Assembly: GCA_019671135.1 (NCBI GenBank)
Contig: JAHRHY010000022.1
Location: 124,001-188,000 of the forward strand
Length of the DNA stretch: 64,000 nucleotides
Origin: Linnemannia hyalina
Taxonomy: Eukaryota > Mortierellomycota > Mortierellomycetes > Mortierellales > Mortierellaceae
Direction of reading: 5' to 3'
Under the pieces are notes generated by a model. That model did no database searches and was not told the origin of the DNA. It saw nothing but the letters and a program-made list of their open reading frames with translations. This document shows positions 1 to 10,008 of the stretch, piece by piece; the stretch's first letter is position 1; every line of letters begins with the position of its first letter. The translations under genes and the position numbers were made by a program.

Positions 1-407
1 TCCATGGATCCATCCACCCGTTTGCCAGAAGCAAACAGCATTGGATGGGAGAGGCGACCAAGAAAATGGAAAAAAAGGCAAGGAGAGATGGCAAAAAAAA
101 AAAGAGGCGAGAAATGAACAGGGAACGGAGAGCACGATGTGCGGCTGATCTACTGTTGTTTGGTCAGGGGCAGCCGCAGAACTGTGTAGAAAGGGAACGT
201 ATTGTTTTCATACAACCCAAGGGCGAAGAAAACAAGGTTGGGTGGTGAGCAGCGAAAGGAAAGGGAAGTTGCAACACAGACGCAGAGGGAGAGAGATGGA
301 GAGAGAGAAGTAGACACAGCCCACAGGCATACACAACGGACGGAAAAGGGGCGTCAACCCAAAACATCTCGCGTGGTTTTCATTTTACTGGTGGCCCTGG
401 CCATTCA
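1..407. other. Intergenic, no gene seen
   Basis: This is purine-rich sequence on the plus strand with several short overlapping open frames. None of them has a recognisable protein composition or credible splice structure. It may hold the 3' or 5' flank of a gene outside the window. Confidence 0.5.
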
Positions 408-696
408 ATGAAGTTCCTTTTCATTCTTTCGTCTTCTTTTTCCTGGGCGTTCACTTCACCCTTCCTCAAGGTAAGAGAAACAAGGTTGCGGGTTACAAAA
501 ATGTCGACATTGTCAAGGGGTCATGTCGCCGTTGACTGGACTCAACCTTCTGTCTCCTCCACAGGTCCTGTCCACCCAAGGGGAAAACCATGACTCTATT
601 CACTCCAACCATGACTCTATTCACTCCTCTTGGCCTCGACTGGCCGATTTGAGGCACAACTGGTCTATGATTTTCCCGTCTGTTGGTGGGTTGTGA
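408..696 (+). CDS. Possible small spliced protein with signal-like N-terminus
   Basis: I do not recognise this gene. An ATG at 408 opens 21 codons (408-470) that begin MKFLFILSSSF, a short basic start followed by a hydrophobic run like a secretion signal. They end in AAG directly before GTAAGA. A CCTCCACAG acceptor ends at 564, and reading on in the same phase (565-696) gives 43 more residues and a TGA, for 64 residues in all. The second exon contains a duplicated heptapeptide NHDSIHS, encoded by a 21-bp tandem repeat. The signal, donor, acceptor and open phase support a real gene. The short length, low complexity and lack of any family match argue against it. It could equally be a fortuitous splice pair in promoter-like DNA. 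Confidence 0.2.
586..627 (+). repeat. Two-copy 21-bp tandem repeat
   Basis: Two identical 21-bp units (586-606 and 607-627) containing CATGACTCTATTCACTCC lie in direct tandem. The unit length is a multiple of three, so the repeat keeps the frame of the possible small protein that spans it. Confidence 0.9.
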
Positions 697-3170
697 TGGT
701 GTCACTTGGCATTCGTTCACTTCTTTCATTTCTTTCATTCTTCCCGTTGTCCAATTCACGAGGACAAAGCACACATGCATGCAAGGCAACAGACAACAAC
801 GACAGACAACAAGCAGAGATGAAAGAGATGCATGTATGGCGTAAACAAACGATCAGTCCTCCTCTTTGTTGATCCCCTGTCATTTTCCTTTGGAGGAGAA
901 GATTCTTCCCGTTCATACAACTCCCGTTCTCACCCCCTGAGTCCTTCCTAGAGGTCAACGTCAAGGTTCGTGAGTCGATGCTCACTGTTTTTTGTTGTTG
1001 TTGTTGTTGCTATCTTCGTTGTTGTTTATGGCTCACCCCCCCCCCCCTTTTTTTGGCTACTTTCAGTTCATTTCTCGCCACCTGTTATGTAATCGCTCTT
1101 TGTCCCCCTGTCTTCCCTCGTCATCTCTCTCTCCCTTTGCTCTCTCTCCAATCAGTCAGTCTCCCGCACATCGGGTCGTCAGCCTCGTTCAAAAGTACTC
1201 CTTCATCGGTAAACACATCTTCGTATCTTTTTTGTTCTCGCTTCTTTCCTTCTGCCCCTGACTCTGTGGCGACCTCGTGGCAAGCGGACTTTTTTCTTGT
1301 CTCGCTGGATCGAAAATAATATCTCGCCGCAATGGACACTGTATATAAAAAGGGTCGTCGATTCGCCCCCCCTGTTTTCTCTTTTTCTAGCGTCGTCATA
1401 GCCTCAACATCTTAAAAACTCAGCAAAACCTGGTCCCTGACTCCTTTCCTTTCCTTCTTTACCCCTGGTCAGTTGACTCCTCTTTATTCTCCCGCCACGT
1501 TTTTTTTCTTCACTTTTGTTTTCTTTTCCTTTGTTCTCTTCTTCACTTCTTCTTTCTTTCCTTACAAGCCCTTTCACTTTCTGCTCCACTCAAAACACCA
1601 AAAAAACAAGCAAAGAACTCCTCCTTATTCCTCATCAAAAGTTTTTTATTGTCTCACTTCATTAAGAAGGTATGTTCCTCGACTCTTTTCCACGTCAGTT
1701 TGACAATATTCTCTCATCCCAATCCATCGCTGCTCCCCAAAGGCTTTTGTTTATTGTCCAGTTTTATTTTGTGTACCAGTAAAGAAATGTTGACATGCTC
1801 CTGTGATAAGAGTTGTCGAGTTCGTTCTCACACCCCCCTTTCAACGTTCTATCCTCACCGTTTTGTCATTGGACACTCTACACAAACCGATCCACCCATC
1901 TGGGCGAATTGAATCAATTGATCACCAAAAACATGACCAACCACTAAACCACCCTTTTTCTTTTTTTTTTTTTTTTTTTTTTGGCTCAAAAAAAACTTTC
2001 TTTTGATCAGCACAGCAAAAAGCAAAAAGCATCACAAGGTAAAGTGAAGACAAAGGAGTGAAGGCAAGACAACAAGGCTGAACTATATCCCCGGTCAATG
2101 AGAAATGGAAACGAAAGAAGGGGAAAGAAGAAGGGCCGTCGACCAGTGGGTGGTCTTCATGTTTTTGAGCAAGAAAAAAAAGCAGTGATGAATGGGGGGG
2201 ATAGATTGGGGACGATAGGATTGGTTGTATGAATGGTGACAGTGCATACAGAGCGACTTTGTCTGTGTCTCTGCATGTGAGTGCGTGTCTGTGAGCAAAT
2301 GTGGACGGGAAAAAGGCGCTCGGGCATATCAACAGGGTTGCAGTGGTTGGGGGATGAAAAGGGTAAAAAAGAGGCTAGTCATGGGAAACAAAGAGAGCAC
2401 GCGAAAAAAAATGGAAACCACACTGACGCGCTATTTTTCCTGTTGGGTTGTTTGGTTGTTTGTTTGGTTGTATGAAGTGATGTGGTGTGATGAAAGGCGT
2501 CTATTTTTTGTTTGTTTGTTTGTTTGGTTGGGTTGTTGTTGTCATGTCGACATGGGATGTATTGGGATGAAAGAAGAAGAGGCAATTGAAAGAGAAAATA
2601 AAAAAGGAGTAGGATGAGTAAGGGTGCATGGGTGAAAGACGACACACGAGGCCGAGAACATGATCCATTGCAGGCTGGAGTGAATGAGCGGGTTGGGAAA
2701 TAGAAAAGAGAGAAACCACAACCAACGGCAAAAGCAACTTCAACGCGAAAGCAATAACAACAATGCAATGGCAGCCACAGCAGCAACACCAGGCACAGAT
2801 CTTGGATTGGGACGAGTGCGAAACATTTTTTTTTTTCTGTCCCGGTTTGTTGCCATTTTATTTGTCCTGCAGGTTTTTTTTGCTCTTTTTATTTCCTTTC
2901 ATCTCTTTTCATCTCCTTTCATCTCCTTTCTGCTCTTTCTTCTCCTTTCTTCTCCTTTCTCCTCCTTTCTCCTCCTTTCTTCTCTTTCCTCACCTTCCTC
3001 ATTAACATTCTTATACCCTTTCTCGACGCCACCATTTTCCACACACCTCGACCCCTTCATATCTCACCTTCAGCCCTCACACCTACTCTCACGCCCACCT
3101 ACTTCTCCCGGCCTTCAGCCCAAATCAACTCTATCTCATTATCATCTGTAGGTGTTGAGCACCCTTGATT

Positions 3171-3203
<33 letters not shown>

Positions 3204-4524
3204 GCATCGCTCTCTCTTCTCAATTGCATTATTTCCTTTCGTACCGTGTCCACAATCAATAATCAACAAAGAAAACCCGAGCGCATCGCTCTCATGTGCA
3301 TTCCCTCCATCGTTTTGTATCCCGTTGTGTTTCTCTTGCTTTTGTGTTGTGTGTGGAGAGATCCTAGTGGTGCAGAGAGGATGTGTGCATGTGTGTGTGT
3401 GGTACTTGTGGGTCGGTATTTTCTTTTGGCTTTTTTTGTCTTAACTCTTACGTGAGCAAACACGGAGGGACGGACGGACGGACGCTTCCTGTCGTTATCA
3501 GCTTGTCACTTGTTCATTCTTCGCCATCAACAGCAACAACAATAACAACAATAACAACAATAACAGGATTTCGATACCGACTGCCGAAAGAAAGAAAGAG
3601 AGAAGGGGGGGAGGCACAACGACAAAAATACGGCCTGGTGCAGTCCTATTATTTTGAAGAGATGATCGAGAGATAGCTCGATCACTCACAAAAGGACAAC
3701 CATCATAATGAAGCGACGGGGAAACAGCCAATTTCATGGGCAAAAGGGCTTTCATTTTTGTTCTGTATAAACAATTGGTGTGGAGGAGGAGAGGACGAGA
3801 GGAGGGATTTTGAAAGGGGGTGTGGGAGAAGGGATGGTGTGGGCAGAGAGGGGTTTGGTAATACGACATGAATGAGAACAAGGTGCAGGGGGAGTTTGGC
3901 TTTGGACAAGAAATGTGAAGATTGAGGGTTTGTGTATGTGTGTGTGTTCTTTTTGACAGACAACCAAACGCACAAACAAAGAGAACAGAAACCAATGAGG
4001 CTCACATCTTCCCACCCGCTTCACGCCTCTTGTCCCTTTTGTCACACTTTTTCGCTCATCCTCTCCTCCACTCCTCCTCCTTCATCCGAACGTCCACTCT
4101 TTCTAAAGTCAAATACGAAAGCACAACTAACTTTTCTTTTTCTCTTTTTCTCTTTTTACCTTTTTACCTTTCACCCCTCTCTTCATTCTTTCTTTCCTCT
4201 CTCTCCCTTCCTTCCCTTCTCCCCCTTCTCCCCCTTCTCCTTCCTTCCCGAACCACCCATACCCCCCACTCCTCGTCCTTCTTTCATTCCCTTTTCCTCA
4301 TTCCTCCTCCTCCGCCTTCATTCTTCAAAGACAGTAGACCTCTTTCTTCCTCTTCTTTGCATAACAGCACTCCACCCACTCCTCTCCTTCTCTGCCCCTG
4401 TTCCTTGGCCGGGATTCTTATTTTACTTTATCTTTTTTTTGCTCTTGTTACGCCCCAAGGTTGAAGCTCCTCCTCCGTCGTCAACACACACACCACCTCC
4501 ACCTCCACACACTCACAACACACT
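697..4524. other. Long low-complexity upstream region
   Basis: No gene can be supported here. The stretch alternates strong pyrimidine tracts on the plus strand (about 980-1700, 2840-3200 and 3990-4440) with purine-rich segments. It includes homopolymer runs, a GGAC repeat at 3467-3484 and a CAA/CAATAA-type repeat near 3530-3565. TC-rich tracts just ahead of a start codon are typical of fungal promoters, so the last 500 bp is the likely promoter and 5' leader of the phosphodiesterase gene. The open frames are translations of simple sequence. Confidence 0.5.
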
Positions 4525-7500
4525 ATGATTTTCCTTCGCCACTGCCAACTGAGCTCCCAGGACCTCATCACCTGTGAACGAGTAAGTCTCTTCTTTTTCA
4601 CAAACTCATCAGAACAAAACAGGATAGAAACAACAACAACAACAACGACTACGACCAAGTGACAACACACACGTCCGTTGGAAGGAAAGAACAAGGACAA
4701 AAAAAACAATTAAAATACGCCCGTAACTCATGATTGCCGTTGGACTACGACGACAGGAGAACCAATCGCGAACCTCTTCATATAACCACCCCCCTTCCGT
4801 GCTCCGTCGGTGCGAACCAATGTCCCGCCTTGGGTCGCATTGCCTTGTTAATAGCCCGTCCCTCCTGGCTGATAGAAAGAACGGGGGGGCGGTGACCCCT
4901 CATCTTTTTCCTTTTCCCCACTTGGCCTCTTAATCTCACTCTCTTTCATTTCGTGCTCACTGTCGTCCGTTCGCTCACAAACAAACACTCCTTCTTTCCC
5001 TATCTCTACGCAACCTCGTTTCCCGCGCTCTCGTAGGCACTGCTTAGGTTCGTTTCGGGTCGATCTAAACCTGTGAACCTAGATTTCAATGTCTGGGACT
5101 ATACGATGCCCGAGATCTATGGCTATATCCTCGGCATGTTTGTCAAGCTCGGGCTGGTCGAATGCCTTGGCGTCACACAGAATGAGTTGCTCGACTTTAT
5201 CATTGATGTCGATCGCGGATATCTCGCCACCTTCTACCACTCCTTCTACCACGCCGCAGATGTCACTTCGGTTCTCTACCATATGCTCCAGGATATGCAG
5301 GCTTCGCAATACCTGTCCAAACCCGACATGGCTGCCTTACTCCTCGCTGGTCTCTGTCACGATATCGGTCACGTAAGTTCCCTTGTTGCTTGCTTTTTTA
5401 TCATTTTTATAAATAATCAACAAGTGGTTTGCCACCAATACTCCAACCCAAAATACCAAACAGCTGACTCAATTGACCCCCGTGTTTCACCTTGATAGCC
5501 AGGACTCAACAACTTGTTCCAGGTCAACGCCAAGACGGACCTCTACAAGAAGCACGGAGAAGAGTCCGTTCTGGAAAAGTACTCTTGCTCGCTTGCCATG
5601 GACCTTGTCACCAAACATACCCTCTTCCGCAACATCTCTCGGTCAGCTACCGCCATCCTCCCAGAGGGTCACCACGCAACAGAATGCGGGATGAGGGAAG
5701 CCATGGTCAAGGCCATTCTCGCCACTGACATGTCTTTCCATTACGATATGCTCAACAACCTCAACAACCTCATCGAAGCGACCTCACCTCCCATGTCGTC
5801 CAGCGGCTCAGAAGCCTCGGAATCGGAGTCAGAGTCTGAAAACGAAGTTCAACCCAAGAGACTTGCCCTTGCCCTGACCGCAACCCGACCTTCTCTTCAG
5901 TTTACAGGAGTAGACGAGAAAACACGGCAGTTTAAGACAAAGACTGTATCGATGGCATCCCCACTCAGCATATCAACAGGACCCTTGCCACCATCGCCAA
6001 CAGAAGAGCAGCAGGACGGAAATGGTCAACGCAAACGATCATCCTCTAGTGGCTCTTCGTCTTCTAGCGGCTCCTCTAGCTCAGGATCGTCATCTTCACG
6101 TCGCAGCCTGGATGGATATACCGCCCAGGATCTTACCCCCGAGCAGAGACAGAGTCTATGCAACTGCCTGCTGCACGCCGCCGACGTCTCAAACGCCGTC
6201 AAACCCTGGACTATCTGCAAGAGGTGGTCTGATCTTGTGGTCCAAGAGTTTTTCCGTCAGGGCGATATCGAGAAGGCTCAGCATTTGCCCGTCTCGCCCA
6301 ACATGGATCGGGACCAACACAATCAGCCACAGATCTCGCTCGGCTTCAGCGACTTTGTTGTCCAGCCATACTTTGAAGCCTTTGTCGAGCTCCTACCCGA
6401 TGCGTCGCCTCTTATGACGACACTCGCCGACAACCGTGTGCAGTGGGTAGAGCTCCAAAAATCCAACCAACAGTTTGGCTACGATCCTTATTTGGCTGTT
6501 GACCCGCTCGAGGAACCCAGTTTGGCCCGACGTCCTAGCTCGCCCTTGCTCTCGCATTTACCTCCCGGCCGTCGTGTTTCTGGTAAGCAACTTTGTCACT
6601 CTTGTCGCTTTCTTTCGATTCATGACCCATCCTTGACCATGTCTCAAGAACAAACTGCTAACCAGCCCATTCTATTGATCTTATATTCAACACAACAGTG
6701 GCGGCTGGTGTTTTGATACTGGATGATGCACCTCCTCAGCGCACCACACACCATCGCCGACTCCGACACTCTACCAACACAGAAGCATCTCCTGGACATG
6801 CGCTCAGACGAATCAAGCGTTCTTTATCTGGCAGATCGCTGTCGACAAGTCTTCAGAATCTCCACGTCTTGACTACAAGGTCATCTAGTCAAGTGCTTGG
6901 CAGGACTTCGCCTGGATATGATGCCTCGTTTTCGGTTTTAAAGCGGCAGGCATCTCTGAACGAAAAGGACACGGCTCTTGCCTTTAGCGTTCATAGTCGC
7001 AGCGAGTCCATTGCCTCCCCTTTGCCACCACTGCCACCTCCATCGACTACTCCCACCACGACATCCAGGCCTGAGTTGACCCGCGACCGATCTGTCTCTG
7101 ACCTCAAGCACCGCGCTCCCAAGTACAAGGGTGATGCCGGTGTTTCTCACGGAGGATCTTTCCGACAGAAAAGATTGGCCAGTTTGCAGGTCGGAGGCCA
7201 GGTCATGAACACCCAACAGGTGTATGGCGATGGGTACTCTGTCCCGCATGAGCAAGCATCATCTGGCACTGGACATATACCCGCATCCGGTATGAACGAG
7301 TCTTCCTCGGTGTATGCAGGCTCCAAGGGAACCCATCCTCTGTCCAGCTCTCCTGCACCCTCACCTCTGCCTCAAGCAGGAAACCGAAGCAGTACACCGG
7401 CTGTGATGATGAACAAGATAAAGTACGATTGGGCCATGTCACCCACACTGCCAGAGATCCCTCACCCTGCTCGCTTTGGCTGTGGACCGTTGGATGGAGT

Positions 7501-7864
7501 TGACGAGATGATGGCCACACAGGTCACCGTAGGAGACACCGAGCCCGCGCCTTCGCCATTTGACACCTCCCGGAGTGATCCAACAGGGAGCAGCAGCACA
7601 CCCACGATCGTGACGCGCACTGTGAGCCCTGTGTTGAGAAAGTCGGTCGAGTTTGCTCTTGAGCCTTCTTCGCCAGCATCATCGCCAGTTGCGAAGGAGT
7701 CAACTGTGCTTTTGGCAGATGGTTTGACTACTGAAGAGGTCCCTCTGGGCTTGGTCGTCAGTTCGTCGACGGTAACGCCACCTAGTTCATTGACAGCACG
7801 CAGACGGCGCGATGTCGCAGGCACCGTTGCTATCTCGACGGCCTCTAGCCCTAGCAGCAACTGA
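4525..7864 (+). CDS. Class I 3',5'-cyclic nucleotide phosphodiesterase
   Basis: This enzyme hydrolyses cAMP or cGMP to the 5'-monophosphate and ends cyclic-nucleotide signalling. Proposed exons are 4525-4581, 5037-5372, 5499-6582 and 6699-7864, giving 880 residues with all phases agreeing. The catalytic signature is clear: YHSFYHAADV (residues 86-95), CHDIGHPGLNN spanning the second intron (His127, Asp128), and LLHAADVSN with the third metal-binding Asp at 360. Between the last two motifs lies an insertion of about 110 residues, rich in Ser, Gly and acidic residues. That places it well apart from compact animal enzymes. A tail of about 390 Ser/Thr/Pro-rich residues follows the domain. The position of the purine-clamping Gln holds Ser411. 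The catalytic exons are secure. The 19-codon first exon (ATG at 4525) is chosen by phase and consensus only, and further upstream exons are possible. Confidence 0.9.
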
Positions 7865-7911
7865 ACCTTTTCTCCCGCCTTGTAAATATCATCTTGTGTA
7901 CTTTAGACCAA

Positions 7912-7917
7912 AATAAA
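7912..7917 (+). terminator. Polyadenylation signal AATAAA
   Basis: A canonical AATAAA lies about 50 bp after the phosphodiesterase stop codon, in a T-rich, AT-rich 3' flank. Confidence 0.6.
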
Positions 7918-8061
7918 CAACCGTTCTTTTCTCGTGTTTTTGATATGCTGCATGCTTTATGATATTTTAGTGTCTAAAAATGATTGGATGAAATGGGATG
8001 AGTTGGAATGGCTTTGATGTGGGATTGTTAGTCTGTGTGGACAGAACGCGAGCGACTGGAT

Positions 8062-9194
8062 TTACTCGTCGTCGTCAGAAACATCGTCCTCATCTTCTGA
8101 CATATCGGACTCGAGCTCCTCCTCGTCAGTATCTCCGTTCTATAGTTGTTTTCATGAAATGAAGAGAAAAGGATCATATAATTAGTTATCTTGATCATCG
8201 CCAAGAAGAGAAAAATGGAACGAGGGGATCGGGAAAAAAAATGCGATAAATGCATATATCTTACCTCCTCATCATCAAAGGCATCGGTCTCTCCAACGAG
8301 ATCATCATCATCATCGTCATCATCCATAGCTCCAGCGTGATCCAGATCCTCCTCCTCGACCTGTTCCTCATCCTCTACATAAACAACCTCCTCCTCAGCT
8401 CCACTCTGCTCATACTGCTTCCTCATCTCGATCTGGTTCATGATCAGATCCAGTCTTCCGTTCAAGTTCATCACCTTCTGATAAACGGGCACCCTAGCCT
8501 CAATAGCGTCATAAAAGCCGGAAAGTCTCATGACGAGGTCCTGGTTTGTCATCAAGGAGCTCGAGTGAATCAAGAGGATAGACTTGATCCATTCGAGGAG
8601 ATGAATGTTTTGGTTGGGTTTTTGTTGGTACCGGTTGAGGAGGGTTGTGAGGAGAGGGAGGACAGAGGTGGTGGCGACTCTGCGGATGGTATTCCGGAGG
8701 ACTGTGACGGGCTGGGAAAAGTGGAGGCAGGCGTCGAGGAGGTCGGCGTCGGAGGTGTGCAAGGCCTGGAGGAAGGTTTGTTGCAAGTCGTTGGCTTTAG
8801 GTGTCGTGTACTTGTTTGAGGGTGTGGTAGATGTTGTTGGTTCTGTTGTTGTTGTTGTCCTTGAAGATACTGGTGCTGCTGCTGCTGTAGATGATGTGGT
8901 AGATTGTGATGTCGTAGATGTTGATGATTTTGACTTTGAGTTCATGTCCTGGAGCTTCTCTTCCATGGTACGACCAGATCCTGCATCCCTGTCCTCCAGA
9001 TCCTCAGCATCGCTATCCTCCTCCTCCTCCTCTTGGTCGTCGTCCTCGGCGGCACTGCTATCGCTGCTATCCTCTTTCGCGGTTATTGATGGTTTGGCGA
9101 TAGGTGCGGACTTGGCTGCCTTCTTGGTAGGCTTGGTGGCTGCCTTGGTTGCTGTCTTGCTTGCTGGTGCCTTTCCTGCTGACTTCTTGACCAT
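8062..9194 (-). CDS. Short Utp12-domain protein, probable ribosome biogenesis factor
   Basis: Exons are 8265-9194 and 8062-8139 (intron 8140-8264), giving 335 residues. The start is the ATG at 9194, where a Lys/Ala/Ser-rich nuclear-type N-terminus begins; the open frame upstream of it is low complexity. Residues 40-72 are strongly acidic and 85-130 are Ser/Thr-rich. Residues about 138-250 match the Utp12 (WDR43/Utp5 C-terminal) domain: a helical segment with LLDACLHFSQPVTVLRNTI, then LLEWIKSILLIHSS. The C-terminus is Asp/Glu-rich. In Utp5/WDR43-type subunits of the small-subunit processome this domain follows WD40 repeats, and none are present here. The protein is therefore a stand-alone Utp12 version, expected in the nucleolus in 18S rRNA maturation. 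The domain call is good; the exact ortholog is uncertain. Confidence 0.85.
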
Positions 9195-9316
9195 GACTGA
9201 GTAATTAGGGGGGGGGAGGCGATGAAGTTGGGGGAGATGGACTGGACTATGCCTTTGAGCCTTTAGTCGCCAAACAACAAACAGAAAAAAAAAAACGACC
9301 AAAGAAACAACAATGG

Positions 9317-9322
9317 CACGTG
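9317..9322. promoter_or_regulatory. CACGTG element upstream of the Utp12 gene
   Basis: A palindromic CACGTG (E-box) lies 123 bp upstream of the Utp12-domain start codon on the minus strand and is followed by ACATGTGAC. Similar boxes occur ahead of several other genes in this window. Binding by a bHLH factor is inference. The rest of the divergent spacer (9195-10008) holds a GT repeat (about 9421-9442) and TC tracts. Confidence 0.35.
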
Positions 9323-9768
9323 ACATGTGACTGGTTCGACATTTTTTTTTCTTTTTCCAGAAAGACACGGAGCCAAGGGATCGGGAGGGCGGTGGTCGTG
9401 TGCTTTGAAAGAAGGCTGAGGGTGTGTGTGTGTGTGCGCGTGTCGTCTGTAGAGAAAAGTTTTGTAGAAGGTCAAGAAATGTGGGATGGATTTGACGAGG
9501 TTAACATGCTTTGACTGATCGATTGATCGCTTTTTCTTTGTCTTTGCGAGGACGACGACGACGACGAAGACGGATCCAAGCGGGTCCTCATTGAACGATA
9601 ACTAGCAAGCATCAAGTGTTCGTTTGTCTTGCTTCGATGTTGTTGTTGTTGAGTGAAAAGGTAGAAAGAGCTACGAAAAAGCGATAAGGGTCGAGATTAG
9701 GGCACAGAAGTTAGAGTCCAGAGTCCAGAGTCCTGAAGGATAGTACTCTTCTTCAGGTACCGACTGAC

Positions 9769-9774
9769 TGACTC
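9769..9774 (+). promoter_or_regulatory. TGACTC motif upstream of ADE4
   Basis: TGACTC sits 240 bp ahead of the ADE4 start codon. In budding yeast, TGACTC sites recruit Bas1/Bas2 to purine-biosynthesis promoters, ADE4 included. Whether this fungus uses the same circuit is unknown, and a six-base match can be chance. Confidence 0.25.
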
Positions 9775-10008
9775 GTTTTTTTTCTTTCTCTTGCAGTGTT
9801 TTCGGGCCACAACGTTCGTAGCATGTCCCAAAAAGGAAGGTCCCAATTTGCGGGGAAAGAGAGAGAAAGAGAGTCATCCTTTTCGTCTTTCTTTCTTTCC
9901 TCTTCCTCTCTCTCTCTCTTCTCCCTTCTTCTTGTTCACTCTCTCCTCCGAGTCCCCTTCCTCCCCTCACTCCCTCTCTCCTCACTCATCCCTCTAAAAA
10001 AACCTGCC

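Noticed and set aside
3922..4528. 180- and 198-codon plus-strand frames rich in Ser, Leu, Phe and Pro
   Set aside because: They are a pyrimidine tract in the phosphodiesterase promoter. Any frame of such DNA stays open.
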